A stretch of 64,000 nt of DNA, taken from Ruminiclostridium papyrosolvens DSM 2782 (GTDB taxonomy: Bacteria > Bacillota > Clostridia > Acetivibrionales > DSM-1351). The position numbers and the translations under genes were made by a program. The notes below the pieces were generated by a model. That model was not told the DNA's origin. It did no database searches and saw nothing but the letters and a program-made list of their open reading frames with translations. The DNA is taken from NCBI RefSeq assembly GCF_029318685.1, contig NZ_CP119677.1, forward strand, positions 2,101,001-2,165,000, in the 5' to 3' direction. Shown piece by piece: positions 51,934-61,763 of this stretch (positions are counted from its first letter, which is position 1; each line of letters begins with the position of its first letter).

Positions 51934-54021
51934 ATGACACAATCTGAAATAGAAATGGAATTTAAAGATTTAAGTCACGAACAACGAGAAGCGGTACTTA
52001 CTGTTGAAGGGCCGGTTTTACTTATCGCCGGTCCCGGCAGCGGAAAAACAACTGTTATTGTAAACCGCGTTTATAATTTAATTAAATCAGGCATTAATCC
52101 AAAAAGTATTCTGACGCTAACCTTTAATAAGGCCGCTCAGCTTGAAATGGACAGGCGTTTCAAAAAGTACTACGGAAGCAGGATAAATGAAAAAGTACAA
52201 TTCGCCACTCTTCACAGCTTCTGTAATAGAGTAGTCCGAGGCTATGAGACAATGAAGGGGCAGAGCTTGAGGCGTATTGAGGGTACGGAAGAAGATATTA
52301 ATAAAAAAATGCTGTTAAAGGATATGTATTACAGCATATACAGTGCGAAAATAAGCGATGATGAGCTGGATAATCTTATAAATGAAATAAGCTATATAAA
52401 AAATAAAATGATAAAAAATGCTGATGACAGCTTTTTTAGCTCAAAGAAATTCAAAAAGGTCTATAAAACCTATGAAGATTACAAGAAAAAGAATCTCATG
52501 ATAGACTTTGACGATATGCTTACATATGCCTATAGTATTCTTTCAAGATATCCGCAGGTATTAAAAGAATATAAAAGACAATATAAATATATACAAGTTG
52601 ACGAAGGCCAGGACTTGTCCAATATACAGTTTGCCATTCTCAAGCTGTTGGCAGGAGCGGACGGGAATATATTTATTGTGGCTGACGATGACCAGTCAAT
52701 TTACCGATTCAGGGGAGCCGAACCCCAGTATATTCTTAATATAAGTAATGAATTTGAAAATCTCAGGCTTTTCCGACTTGAGAATAACTACAGGTCTTCC
52801 GGTAATATAGTAGACCTTACCAGCAAATTCATAATGAAAAATGACAAAAGGTATGTAAAAGCGCACAAAACCAATAATAAAAGGGCTGATGACCCAATGA
52901 TTATCAGAGCTGATAATGAGAGTGGCCAGCAGGATTTTTTACTAAAAAATATACAAGAACTCCTTAAAGGAAAAAAGCAAAAAAGCGCTGGGATTTTGTA
53001 CAGAAACAACCTCTCGTCAATTCTTGTTTCGGATAAACTGCAAAGGAATGGAATATCCTTCAGAATCAGGCAGAACAGACTGTTTTTTTTCAAACACTGG
53101 CTTGTACAGGAAGTATGTGCCTTCCTGCTCTTTGCACTTTATGGTTGTGACACGGAAGCATTTGCAAAAATATGCTTCAGAATGAATAGATTTATATCAA
53201 AATCCATGCTGGATTGTGCCTTGCAGGGTGATGACAATGAAAATGTAATTGACAGAATAATAAATAGTCATGACTTAAAACCCTTCCAGCTAAATGCAAT
53301 GAGGGAACTAAAAGGAGAATTTGCATCGTTAGCAAAGAAGAATCCTTGGGCGGCATTGGAGTATATAAAAAATAACTTCAGGTATCTGGAAAGTATTAAT
53401 GATTACAGTACCATATCCGGTCAGTCCTTTGATTACCTCAACAAGCTTTACGGGATTTTACACGGAATATCAGCTGATTGTCCTACTATTTCTTCATTTC
53501 TCATGCGGCTACAGGAGTTGGAGCAAATATTTCTGGATGGGGGCTATAGGCACGAGGATGAAAAAAATGAAATAACTCTGAGCACTTTGCACTCATCAAA
53601 GGGACTTGAATATGACAATGTATTTATGATAGACCTTGTAAACAGTGAGATTCCGGGGGACAAGGTTATTGAAAACTCTGAAAAAATCGTACTTGAAGAA
53701 GAACGGAGACTTTTTTATGTTGGAATGACAAGAGCAAGAAAAAAACTTTATCTCCTCCATCCCGGATTAGTCAATAATGAAAAAGTTTTACCTTCTGTTT
53801 TTGTAAATGAGGTTGTACAACTTTTGCAAAAGGACATAATAGATAATATAGATGAAGGGAAATTTGTAAACCATGCCAAATTCGGCAGAGGCGTAGTACT
53901 TTCAATAGTGGAGGACCCTTCAAACCATAAGAAATTAATAGAAATAAAGTTTTTCAAGGTGGGTTGCAGAAAATTTGACTTACAGCTTTGCCTTGAAAAT
54001 AAACTATTACAATTTGAGTAG
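51934..54021 (+). CDS. UvrD/PcrA-like SF1 helicase
   Basis: A 695-residue SF1A helicase. Motif I AGPGSGKTTVIV, motif Ia FNKAA, motif II VDEGQD (Gly in place of the usual Phe/Ala), motif III DDDQSIYRFRGA, motif V STLHSSKGLEYD, motif VI FYVGMTRARKKL. The end (NHAKFGRGVVLSIVED) is the Tudor-like RNA polymerase-binding tail of PcrA. The pairing with the nuclease-helicase suggests one repair or recombination module. ATG 51934 has AGGTG 5 bases up. Confidence 0.92.
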   Translation: MTQSEIEMEFKDLSHEQREAVLTVEGPVLLIAGPGSGKTTVIVNRVYNLIKSGINPKSILTLTFNKAAQLEMDRRFKKYYGSRINEKVQFATLHSFCNRVVRGYETMKGQSLRRIEGTEEDINKKMLLKDMYYSIYSAKISDDELDNLINEISYIKNKMIKNADDSFFSSKKFKKVYKTYEDYKKKNLMIDFDDMLTYAYSILSRYPQVLKEYKRQYKYIQVDEGQDLSNIQFAILKLLAGADGNIFIVADDDQSIYRFRGAEPQYILNISNEFENLRLFRLENNYRSSGNIVDLTSKFIMKNDKRYVKAHKTNNKRADDPMIIRADNESGQQDFLLKNIQELLKGKKQKSAGILYRNNLSSILVSDKLQRNGISFRIRQNRLFFFKHWLVQEVCAFLLFALYGCDTEAFAKICFRMNRFISKSMLDCALQGDDNENVIDRIINSHDLKPFQLNAMRELKGEFASLAKKNPWAALEYIKNNFRYLESINDYSTISGQSFDYLNKLYGILHGISADCPTISSFLMRLQELEQIFLDGGYRHEDEKNEITLSTLHSSKGLEYDNVFMIDLVNSEIPGDKVIENSEKIVLEEERRLFYVGMTRARKKLYLLHPGLVNNEKVLPSVFVNEVVQLLQKDIIDNIDEGKFVNHAKFGRGVVLSIVEDPSNHKKLIEIKFFKVGCRKFDLQLCLENKLLQFE

Positions 54022-54104
54022 TACACACAACATAATAAGAAGCTTAAAATGGTTTGCAAAACATAATACCTTTTGCTATCATAGTTTGATATGGAGGAAT
54101 TTAC

Positions 54105-54671
54105 ATGATTGAAAAATATTATCCTGACTTATATTTTGATAGTATAAGACATATTGATATAAATATACTTAAAGAAAGAGGAATAAAAGGGGTTATACTT
54201 GATATAGATAATACCCTTGTACCTATGCATACATTGGATGCTGACGAAAATGCAATAAGCTGGGTGGCTGAACTGCAAAAAATAGGCTTCAAGGTTTGTA
54301 TACTTTCGAATGCTTCACTTAAAAGGGTAACGAGGTTCAACAAAGAAATGTCGGTAATGGCAATACACAGAGCATACAAACCGGCAGGAAAAGCTTTTCT
54401 TGCGGCGGCGGAAAAAATGGGGCTTGAGCCTGAAAGTGTAGCGGTTATAGGTGACCAGATATTTACAGATATATATGGGGGAAATAAAGTAAATATGCTA
54501 ACTGTACTTGTAAAGCCCATAGATAAAAAAGAGATTTTGTATGTCAGATTAAAAAGGCATATAGAAAAAAGAGTCTTAGGTCGTTTTAGCAATGTACAAA
54601 AGTCCGGACTGGAAGTAAGAAATGAATGGAAAAAGAATAGGCTTCAAATAGAAAGAAGCCGTTTAAAATAA
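54105..54671 (+). CDS. YqeG family HAD-IIIA phosphatase
   Basis: A 188-residue HAD protein of the YqeG group. LDIDNTLVP (DxD nucleophile), LSNAS (motif II), KPAGKAF (Lys), and VIGDQIFTDIYGGN (motif IV). It has intact catalysis. In Firmicutes yqeG lies next to aroE, as here, 18 bases before it. The native substrate is not known. Confidence 0.92.
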   Translation: MIEKYYPDLYFDSIRHIDINILKERGIKGVILDIDNTLVPMHTLDADENAISWVAELQKIGFKVCILSNASLKRVTRFNKEMSVMAIHRAYKPAGKAFLAAAEKMGLEPESVAVIGDQIFTDIYGGNKVNMLTVLVKPIDKKEILYVRLKRHIEKRVLGRFSNVQKSGLEVRNEWKKNRLQIERSRLK

Positions 54672-54689
54672 CATTTGGGGGGCAAGCCA

Positions 54690-55574
54690 ATGAACTTGGT
54701 TGAATTTGTTAACGGAAAAACACAGTTGTATGGTGTGCTTGGTAATCCAATTGAGCATACTAAGTCACCTTTTATTCATAATACACTATTTAAAAAATTT
54801 GGAGTAAATGGTGTTTACTTACCTGTACTTGTTGAAACAGGAAAGTTGGAACAGGTCATGAATGGATTAAAGGGTATAAACTTTTTAGGTTTTAACGTAA
54901 CTGTTCCATATAAAAAGGATGTTATAAATTATCTGGATGAGGTTTCAGCAGAAGGTATGCTTATGGGTGCAATTAACACCGTAAAAAAGCAAAACGGAAG
55001 ATTCATAGGTTCTAATACCGATGCCGAAGGTTTTGTCAGGGATTTTTGTGATGGTTTTGGAACCACATTTAAAGGTAAGAGAGTAATGCTATTGGGGGCA
55101 GGAGGAACGTCAAGGGCTATAGCTGTCAGGCTTGCAATGGAAGGCATAGAACATCTGACAATAGTAAACAGGACAGAGGCCAACGCAAAAAGTATTTCTA
55201 ATCTTGTAAACGGCAATTTCGGAAACCTTGTTAGTACAATGCTTCCTGAGAAAGACAAACTTGATAAAGCAATTGAAAACAGCCAGATTGTTATAAACAC
55301 AACACCTGCCGGAATGAGTACGTATCTTGATTCAACTCCTTTTGATATCGATTTCAACTTCAACGGAACTCAACTGGTTTACGACGTTCTATATGTACCT
55401 AAAAAAACAAGATTTTTAATACAGGCAGAAAATGCAGGATGCAAGATAAGAAATGGATTTGGGATGCTGATTAATCAAGGAGTTTCATCTTTTGAGATTT
55501 GGACGGGTATTAAGGTTGAAAGAAAAGAAACCAATGAACTTTTAAAAATTATTGAAAATATAGAGGGATTTTAA
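54690..55574 (+). CDS. aroE: Shikimate dehydrogenase
   Basis: A 294-residue AroE, reducing 3-dehydroshikimate with NADPH in aromatic amino-acid synthesis. NPIEHTKSPFIHNT (substrate), FNVTVPYKKD (catalytic Lys near 70), NTDAEGFVRD (Asp near 107), LLGAGGTSRAIA and VNRTEANA (NADP). ATG 54690 with GGGGGG at 8 bases; the start at 54675 would add only five residues. Confidence 0.95.
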   Translation: MNLVEFVNGKTQLYGVLGNPIEHTKSPFIHNTLFKKFGVNGVYLPVLVETGKLEQVMNGLKGINFLGFNVTVPYKKDVINYLDEVSAEGMLMGAINTVKKQNGRFIGSNTDAEGFVRDFCDGFGTTFKGKRVMLLGAGGTSRAIAVRLAMEGIEHLTIVNRTEANAKSISNLVNGNFGNLVSTMLPEKDKLDKAIENSQIVINTTPAGMSTYLDSTPFDIDFNFNGTQLVYDVLYVPKKTRFLIQAENAGCKIRNGFGMLINQGVSSFEIWTGIKVERKETNELLKIIENIEGF

Positions 55575-55634
55575 AAATATTAACGAAATGATTAATGTAT
55601 GTCATTTTATAAGTTGGTATAAGGGGATGAAAGT

Positions 55635-55901
55635 ATGGTAACGTTGAAAAATTATATGGAAGAAGTTGTATTCAATCTGATAGACGGCGTTCTGGACGAT
55701 ATCAGCATGTGCAAATGCGAATTGTGCGTTAAGGATATAGCTGCTCTTGCTCTTAACAGCCTTCCTCCGAAATACATTGCCTCTGAAAAAGGTGAGCTGT
55801 ATTCAAAGGTAAACAGTTTAAGAAATCAATTTGAGGTAGACGTCATTTTAGCTATTACAAAAGCAGCAGTTCTTGTCAAAAAAACACCCAGACACGAATA
55901 A
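55635..55901 (+). CDS. comFB: ComFB family late competence protein
   Basis: An 88-residue ComFB-type protein, almost all helix, with CKCELCVKDIAALALNSLPPKY (Cys triad about 27-33) and INAITKAA-like end. ComFB is named for the B. subtilis competence operon; family members in cyanobacteria bind c-di-GMP or c-di-AMP. Here it is alone, and the GGDEF/EAL protein lies 45 kb away. Starts after AAGGGGATG. Confidence 0.85.
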   Translation: MVTLKNYMEEVVFNLIDGVLDDISMCKCELCVKDIAALALNSLPPKYIASEKGELYSKVNSLRNQFEVDVILAITKAAVLVKKTPRHE

Positions 55902-55909
55902 CTCAATAA

Positions 55910-56554
55910 CTACTTATCTCCCATAGAATTATTGCTTTCTCTGCGGGAGGAAATAATCTTGTGAATTATAAATAGGACAATACAGATTAAAATCAGCGCT
56001 ATTACTATATTTTCAAAACCCTTAAAATACGGCCTGATTTTAGTCTCGTAATCCTTTCCGAAGACATAACCCAGATAAATCAAAGTAAAGTTCCATGGAA
56101 GCATTCCTATTGTTGAGAAAATAAAAAACTTTAATTTATTTATTTTAGCAATTCCGGCAGGTAAAGAAATAAATGTTCTGATTACAGGAAGAAGTCTTCC
56201 CAAGCACACAGCCAGCATACCTCTTTTTCTGAATACCTCTTCTGCTTTATAAAAATTCTTTTCTGATACAAAAAAGTACTTTCCGTATTTCAGTATGAAA
56301 GGTCTTCCGCCGTAGGAACCAACCAAATATGCAATCATAGAACCAATAAGACTGCCCACGGCTGCAGCAATATTTGCTTCAAGAAGAGTAATGCTCCCCT
56401 GAGAGGCCATCATTCCTCCAAAAGGCAGTATAATTTCACTCGGAAGAGGAATACAACTGCTTTCAAAGAGCATCCAAAGCCCAATCCCCCAGACTCCCAT
56501 ACCCTCTATAATATCTATTAAAGGCATTAAAATATTGTGAATAACAGTAGTCAT
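55910..56554 (-). CDS. DedA family membrane protein
   Basis: A 214-residue DedA protein. ESSCIPLPSEIILPFGGMMA near residue 30, GRLLPVIRTFISLPAGIAK near 125, and GYVFGKDYE, plus four or five membrane segments. The family carries undecaprenyl phosphate and phosphatidylethanolamine across the membrane. It follows the LCP gene by 18 bases in one minus-strand operon, a good functional fit because both handle undecaprenyl-linked wall polymers. Confidence 0.9.
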   Translation of the reverse strand: MTTVIHNILMPLIDIIEGMGVWGIGLWMLFESSCIPLPSEIILPFGGMMASQGSITLLEANIAAAVGSLIGSMIAYLVGSYGGRPFILKYGKYFFVSEKNFYKAEEVFRKRGMLAVCLGRLLPVIRTFISLPAGIAKINKLKFFIFSTIGMLPWNFTLIYLGYVFGKDYETKIRPYFKGFENIVIALILICIVLFIIHKIISSRRESNNSMGDK

Positions 56555-56572
56555 TTTTACACTCCTTAAAAT

Positions 56573-57703
56573 TTATCCCTTTGATGTTCCTTTAGTATCA
56601 GTTTTTGAATTTGAGGGATTATGCTTTTTAGTAACAGACTTTTTTGTAACAGGAGGGGACTTAACTTCGTCCTCATTATTGCTACTTTCATCAGGGACAT
56701 AGAGTTCACCTGATGGTGTCGCTATACCGTTGGCAGAATAGAAATAATTCTCAACTACCTCAGCCGACGGAAGAGACTCTTTTGATTCAATATTGATTAA
56801 ATTACCATTGTATAAGTAGTACCATCCTCTGTTTATATACTTGTCTTCACCGTCAAGACGGAAAGAGTTAAAGTTGTCAGGGGAAATACTTATGAGTCCG
56901 GTGGACATCTTTAACGCATCTGATAAAGTCATATTTGTTATAATATTTTGAAAAGCATAATTAATCACAGGATTTAGCTTTGGAATATTCTGTACCTTTA
57001 GCTTTTGTTTTATAAATTCTTTTATAAACTTCATCTGCATCTCGGTTCTCTTTATATCACTACCGTCATAAAATTCTTTTAACTCTTGCGAATAATGCTC
57101 GCCGTTTGGTTTTCTGAAACGCAGCAATTGTTCAACCCCGTCACCGTCCAGCAACTGAGAGCCTTTTTTCAAATTGATATGAAGATTTTGAGTAGGGTCA
57201 TCATACTTCATATCAACAGGAACGTCAAAATAAACTCCTCCAAGCATATCTGTAATCTTCTTGATTGCGGAAATATTGATATGAACATAATAGTTGATAT
57301 TGATTCCTGTTAATTTACTAACAACCTCAGCTGAATATTTTGCACCTTCATGGTTCCTTCCTCCTGCAGCATAAGCCGCGTTGATTTTTGGAAGTATATT
57401 ATTTTTTAATTTAACCCTAGTATCTCTCGGTATTGTAACGATGCTTACCTGTCTTTTTTCGGGATTATAGTTTGCTACCATCATTGAATCCGTATTACCG
57501 CTTGACTTGTCACCTACCATCAGGAAGAAGTTCATAGGTTCCTTACTGGTGGTGGAGTTAAGTCCTTGGAGTATGGCAGGAACAGCATTTTTACCGTCTG
57601 CTCCTGTTACGCTGTTAGCGTAGTAAAGCAATACTGCTCCCATTCCAAAAAGAAATATGCCTACTACTATAGTAATTATATAAGTGAATTTTCTAGTGTT
57701 CAT
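56573..57703 (-). CDS. LytR-CpsA-Psr family wall-polymer ligase
   Basis: A 376-residue LCP protein. Attaches undecaprenyl-linked teichoic acid or polysaccharide to peptidoglycan. Membrane segment about 5-27, then the LCP core with IPRDTRV and the Arg/Asp-rich KYDDPTQNLHINLKKGSQLLDG, LLRFRK site, ending in a Lys/Ser/Pro-rich tail (residues 340-376). ATG 57703 has AGAGG 7 bases up; the start at 57742 is a 13-codon extension without an SD. Confidence 0.92.
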   Translation of the reverse strand: MNTRKFTYIITIVVGIFLFGMGAVLLYYANSVTGADGKNAVPAILQGLNSTTSKEPMNFFLMVGDKSSGNTDSMMVANYNPEKRQVSIVTIPRDTRVKLKNNILPKINAAYAAGGRNHEGAKYSAEVVSKLTGININYYVHINISAIKKITDMLGGVYFDVPVDMKYDDPTQNLHINLKKGSQLLDGDGVEQLLRFRKPNGEHYSQELKEFYDGSDIKRTEMQMKFIKEFIKQKLKVQNIPKLNPVINYAFQNIITNMTLSDALKMSTGLISISPDNFNSFRLDGEDKYINRGWYYLYNGNLINIESKESLPSAEVVENYFYSANGIATPSGELYVPDESSNNEDEVKSPPVTKKSVTKKHNPSNSKTDTKGTSKG

Positions 57704-57847
57704 CTTAAGACCTCTTAATAGTTTATAGTTTACAGTCAGCAATTATTATATCATATATTTATTGAAAATTTATATAAATAATCTGTTCTGGTGTATAATT
57801 AAAAGTTTGTTCAAATTTTACATACTTAAAACACTGAAAAAACCCCC

Positions 57848-57889
57848 TGTAAAGTGCTAAACGTGTCGAATTTCTTCATTTACTTTACA
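57848..57889. promoter_or_regulatory. Widely spaced inverted repeat upstream of iorA
   Basis: TGTAAAGT (57848-57855) and ACTTTACA (57882-57889), 26 bases apart, the right arm over the iorA -35 box. Confidence 0.4.
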
Positions 57890-57907
57890 CTGATAATACT
57901 TTATAAT
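57879..57907 (+). promoter_or_regulatory. Promoter of iorA
   Basis: TTTACT (57879-57884), 17-base spacer, TATAAT (57902-57907). Confidence 0.55.
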
Positions 57908-57925
57908 AATAAACAATGTATGCTG

Positions 57926-57946
57926 ATTGTAATCAAGTATTACAAT
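57926..57946 (+). promoter_or_regulatory. Operator-like repeat in the iorA leader
   Basis: ATTGTAAT-CAAGT-ATTACAAT, perfect 8-base arms with a 5-base spacer, just after the expected start site and 30 bases before iorA. Confidence 0.5.
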
Positions 57947-57976
57947 AATTAATCAAAAAGAGACGGGGGAATATCA

Positions 57977-59713
57977 ATGAAAAAGCTCATGCTCGGCAAT
58001 GAAGCCGTGGCAAGAGGAGCATATGAGGCAGGTTGCTCAGTAGCAGCTGCTTATCCGGGAACTCCTAGTACTGAAATTACTGAGTACATATCAAAATATG
58101 ACGAAATATATTCCGAGTGGGCACCGAATGAAAAGGTGGCGCTTGAGGTTGCTATAGGTTCATCCATCGGAGGAGCAAGATCCATATGTTCCATGAAACA
58201 CGTAGGACTTAATGTTGCAGCAGACCCTCTATTTACAGTATCTTATACCGGCGTAAACGGAGGTCTTGTTATAATGGTTGCTGATGACCCTGGGATGCAC
58301 AGTTCCCAGAATGAACAGGACAGCAGGTTCTATGCAAGGTCATCAAAGGTTCCAATGCTTGAACCTTCTGACTCTCAGGAATGTAAGGACTTCGTAAAAC
58401 AGGCGTTCTCCATAAGTGAGACATATGACTGTCCTGTAATCGTCAGACTATCCACCAGGGTATCCCATTCCCAAAGTGCTGTTGAAATGATGGATAAAGA
58501 AGATTACAAGTTAAAACAATATTCCAAGGATGCAAACAAGTATGTCATGATGCCTGCTATGGCAAGAAAAAGACATGTTGTAGTTGAAAAAAGAATGGCT
58601 GCTTTGAGAGAATTCTCAAATGATAGCGGACTAAACAAAGTTGAAATGGCAAGCAAAGACATTGGGGTTATAACCAGCGGAATTTCATATCAGTATGTAA
58701 AAGAAGCCATGCCCGATGCATCTGTATTAAAAATAGGTATGGTACACCCAATTCCTGAAAAACTTATTGCTGAGTTTGCGGCAAATGTAAAAACTCTGTA
58801 TGTAGTAGAAGAGTTGGAGCCATTCTTTGAAAATCAAATTAAGAAAATGGGCATAAAAGTAATAGGTAAGGAAAAGCTTCCTGTAACCGGTGAGTTTAGC
58901 GCTCAACTGGTTGCGGAAAAACTACTTGATAAAAAGTTTGATTCCAAGGAAGCTTCCAATAATGCCGTTCCGGTAAGACCTCCCGTAATGTGTCCGGGAT
59001 GTCCTCACAGAGGCATGTTCTACGTTATCAAAAAATTGGGCCTGACCGTCAGCGGAGATATCGGCTGTTACACCCTTGGCGCGTTGCCTCCTAACGAAGC
59101 AATGGACATATGTGTCTGTATGGGAGCAAGCATTGGTGTTGCACACGGGCTGGAAAAAGCACGTGGAGCCGAATTCAGAAAAAAAACCGTTGCAGTTATC
59201 GGTGATTCAACATTTATACATTCAGGTATTACAGGTTTAATAGATATCGTATATAATAAAGGTAACTCCACTGTAATCATTCTTGATAATTCAATTACAG
59301 GAATGACTGGTCACCAGCACAACCCGACAACGGGATTTACAATCAAGGGTGAACCTACAAAACAGGTAGATCTTGAACTTCTTTGCAAATCAGTTGGTGT
59401 TGACAGAGTTACCGTGGTAGATCCTTTTGATATAAAGGAATTTGAGAAGGTTGTAAAAGCTGAAACTGATGCAGACGAGCCTTCGGTAATAATTTCTCAG
59501 CGCCCCTGTGCACTTTTGAAGCATGTTAAATATGAAGGAAGCCACAGAATAATCCAGGATAAATGTAAAAAGTGCAGAATGTGCATGAAAATAGGATGTC
59601 CGGCCATAGTTGAGAAGGGCGATCACCTTGAAATAAACCCTGCACTTTGTGTAGGTTGCAAGCTCTGCACCAAAATATGCGGATTTGGTGCTATTGAAAG
59701 GGCGGGTGAATAA
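57977..59713 (+). CDS. iorA: Indolepyruvate ferredoxin oxidoreductase, alpha subunit
   Basis: A 578-residue IorA. With IorB it oxidises aryl pyruvates (indolepyruvate, phenylpyruvate) to aryl-acetyl-CoA, reducing ferredoxin. Pyruvate:ferredoxin-type domain at the N-terminus (YPGTPSTEITEYIS), TPP domain about 330-500 with GDIGCYTLG and GDSTFIHSGITGLIDIVYN, and a ferredoxin tail with CKKCRMCMKIGCPAI and CVGCKLCTKIC. ATG 57977 after GACGGGGG. Confidence 0.95.
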   Translation: MKKLMLGNEAVARGAYEAGCSVAAAYPGTPSTEITEYISKYDEIYSEWAPNEKVALEVAIGSSIGGARSICSMKHVGLNVAADPLFTVSYTGVNGGLVIMVADDPGMHSSQNEQDSRFYARSSKVPMLEPSDSQECKDFVKQAFSISETYDCPVIVRLSTRVSHSQSAVEMMDKEDYKLKQYSKDANKYVMMPAMARKRHVVVEKRMAALREFSNDSGLNKVEMASKDIGVITSGISYQYVKEAMPDASVLKIGMVHPIPEKLIAEFAANVKTLYVVEELEPFFENQIKKMGIKVIGKEKLPVTGEFSAQLVAEKLLDKKFDSKEASNNAVPVRPPVMCPGCPHRGMFYVIKKLGLTVSGDIGCYTLGALPPNEAMDICVCMGASIGVAHGLEKARGAEFRKKTVAVIGDSTFIHSGITGLIDIVYNKGNSTVIILDNSITGMTGHQHNPTTGFTIKGEPTKQVDLELLCKSVGVDRVTVVDPFDIKEFEKVVKAETDADEPSVIISQRPCALLKHVKYEGSHRIIQDKCKKCRMCMKIGCPAIVEKGDHLEINPALCVGCKLCTKICGFGAIERAGE

Positions 59714-59714
59714 G

Positions 59715-60290
59715 GTGAAAAAATTAAATCTACTTATAGTTGGTGTTGGCGGACAGGGAACTCTTCTGGCCAGCAGAATACTGGGAACAGTTGCATTGAA
59801 ACTGAATTTTGACGTTAAGGTCTCAGAGGTACACGGTATGTCCCAAAGAGGCGGCAGCGTTGTTACATATGTAAAGTATGGGGAGAAGGTATATTCACCT
59901 CTTATTGAAAAGGGCGAGGCCGACCTCATTATTGCCTTTGAACAGTTAGAAGCCCTAAGGTGGGTGGAGTATCTTCATAAAGACGGCAAGATGATAGTTA
60001 ACGAGCAGGAAATTGATCCAATGCCTGTAATTATAGGAAAGGCTAAGTATCCTGAAAAAATACTTGACAACTTAAAGACATCATATAGCATTTACTCACT
60101 TGACGCACTAAAAATAGCCAGAGAATGTGGGACGATAAAGGCTGTAAATATTGTTCTGCTTGGAGTAATGGCTAAATTAGCAGGTATTGATAAAAAAATA
60201 TTTATGGAAGCCATAAATGAAGTTGTTCCTGCAAAGGTACTTGATGTAAATATCAAAGCCTTTGAGGAAGGCTACAATTATCATAATTAA
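59715..60290 (+). CDS. iorB: Indolepyruvate ferredoxin oxidoreductase, beta subunit
   Basis: A 191-residue IorB (pyruvate-ferredoxin gamma type): LLIVGVGGQGTLLASRIL, SEVHGMSQRGGSVVTYVKYG, and FEQLEALRW. It starts 1 base after the iorA stop at GTG 59715, with GGCGGG as SD, so it is translated with IorA. Confidence 0.95.
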   Translation: MKKLNLLIVGVGGQGTLLASRILGTVALKLNFDVKVSEVHGMSQRGGSVVTYVKYGEKVYSPLIEKGEADLIIAFEQLEALRWVEYLHKDGKMIVNEQEIDPMPVIIGKAKYPEKILDNLKTSYSIYSLDALKIARECGTIKAVNIVLLGVMAKLAGIDKKIFMEAINEVVPAKVLDVNIKAFEEGYNYHN

Positions 60291-60413
60291 GAATTTAAGC
60301 CTATTGCTTTTGTGTGGGGCTACATTTTGTAAGTAAACCCTGAAAGCCATTCCGCGTGGGATGATGGCAAAGAATATATAAATTTATATTTATTCTTGGG
60401 AGGGTGAAAGTTT

Positions 60414-61715
60414 ATGTTATATTGGAATAAGGCATACGAATGTATGTCCAGAGAAGAAATGCGTAAGGTTCAATCGGAAAGATTAATTAAAACTGTAAAG
60501 CTGGTATATGATAATGTACCTACTTACAGAAAGAAGATGCAGGAAAAGGGAATGTTGCCCGGAGATATCAAGTCTGTTGATGATTTGAAAAACTTACCCT
60601 TTACCTATAAGCAGGACCTGAGAGATACATATCCATACGGACTGTTTGCAGTACCTATGAGTGAAATTGTCAGAGTCCATGCATCTTCGGGAACAACCGG
60701 TAAGAAAACGGTTGTAGGCTACACCAAAAATGACCTTGATGTTTGGTCTGAGGTTATTGCTCGAACCTTTACGGCTGCCGGAGCAGTAAAGGACTCATTC
60801 CTGCAGATATCTTACGGTTACGGATTATTTACCGGAGGCCTGGGTGCTCATTATGGCGGTGAGAAACTGGGAGCTACAGTTATACCTACTTCATCAGGAA
60901 ACACAAAGCTGCAGCTTTCAATTATGCAGGATTTCGGTACAACTCATCTTGCATGTACGCCTTCTTATGCTTTATATTTGGCTGAGGAGATGGAAGAGCT
61001 TGGAATCAAGAGAAGCGATTTAAAGCTGCAGGCCGGCATTTTCGGGGCGGAGCCTTGGTCGGAAAGTATGAGGCAGGAAATACAGGACAGACTAAAAATT
61101 AAAGCCTTCGATATATATGGGCTAAGCGAGGTAATAGGGCCTGGAGTTGCATGTGAATGTGATTATCAGAGCGGCATGCATATACCGGAAGATCATTTTA
61201 TTCCGGAAATTATTGATCCTGATACAGGGGAAGTACTTCCTGAAGGCTCAGAAGGTGAAATTGTATTTACGACTATTACAAAAGAAGGGCTTCCTTTAAT
61301 AAGGTACAGAACCAGAGACCTTTCTTCGTTGAATTATGATAAATGTGAATGCGGACGTACAGAAGTAAGAATGAACAAGGTTGCCGGCAGAACTGACGAC
61401 ATGCTTATAATCAGAGGTGTAAATGTTTTCCCTTCACAGGTGGAAAGTGTTCTGTTATCAATTGGCGAGACTGCACCTCATTACATGTTGGTAGTGGATA
61501 GAAAAGATAATCTGGACACACTGGAAATTCAGGTTGAAATAACTCCAAGCTTATTCTCAGATGAAGTAAAAAAGCTGGAAGATGTAGAAAAGAAGATTTC
61601 TAAGGAAATCAACAGTACTTTGGGAATAGGTGCAAAAATCAAGCTGGTTGAACCTAAATCCATTCAGCGCAGCGAAGGTAAGGCAAAAAGAGTTATTGAT
61701 AAAAGGGTTATATAA
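60414..61715 (+). CDS. paaK: Phenylacetate-CoA ligase-type adenylate-forming enzyme
   Basis: A 433-residue enzyme of the AMP-binding/PaaK group: [16 protein letters not shown] (phosphate loop), [38 protein letters not shown], and a C-terminal AMP-binding region. In fermenting bacteria it is taken to run from aryl-acetyl-CoA to the acid with ATP formation. It lies 123 bases after iorB, in a region with a GCCAT/ATGGC hairpin (about 60352-60374). Confidence 0.93.
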   Translation: MLYWNKAYECMSREEMRKVQSERLIKTVKLVYDNVPTYRKKMQEKGMLPGDIKSVDDLKNLPFTYKQDLRDTYPYGLFAVPMSEIVRVHASSGTTGKKTVVGYTKNDLDVWSEVIARTFTAAGAVKDSFLQISYGYGLFTGGLGAHYGGEKLGATVIPTSSGNTKLQLSIMQDFGTTHLACTPSYALYLAEEMEELGIKRSDLKLQAGIFGAEPWSESMRQEIQDRLKIKAFDIYGLSEVIGPGVACECDYQSGMHIPEDHFIPEIIDPDTGEVLPEGSEGEIVFTTITKEGLPLIRYRTRDLSSLNYDKCECGRTEVRMNKVAGRTDDMLIIRGVNVFPSQVESVLLSIGETAPHYMLVVDRKDNLDTLEIQVEITPSLFSDEVKKLEDVEKKISKEINSTLGIGAKIKLVEPKSIQRSEGKAKRVIDKRVI

Positions 61716-61763
61716 TAAGGGTTAAGTTAATTCATTAACAATTATAAAGGAGGCCTGTTAACC

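Noticed and set aside
60291-60413. T-box-like CCGCG and hairpin before paaK
   Set aside because: The T-box antiterminator core is incomplete, no specifier loop is seen, and no terminator follows.
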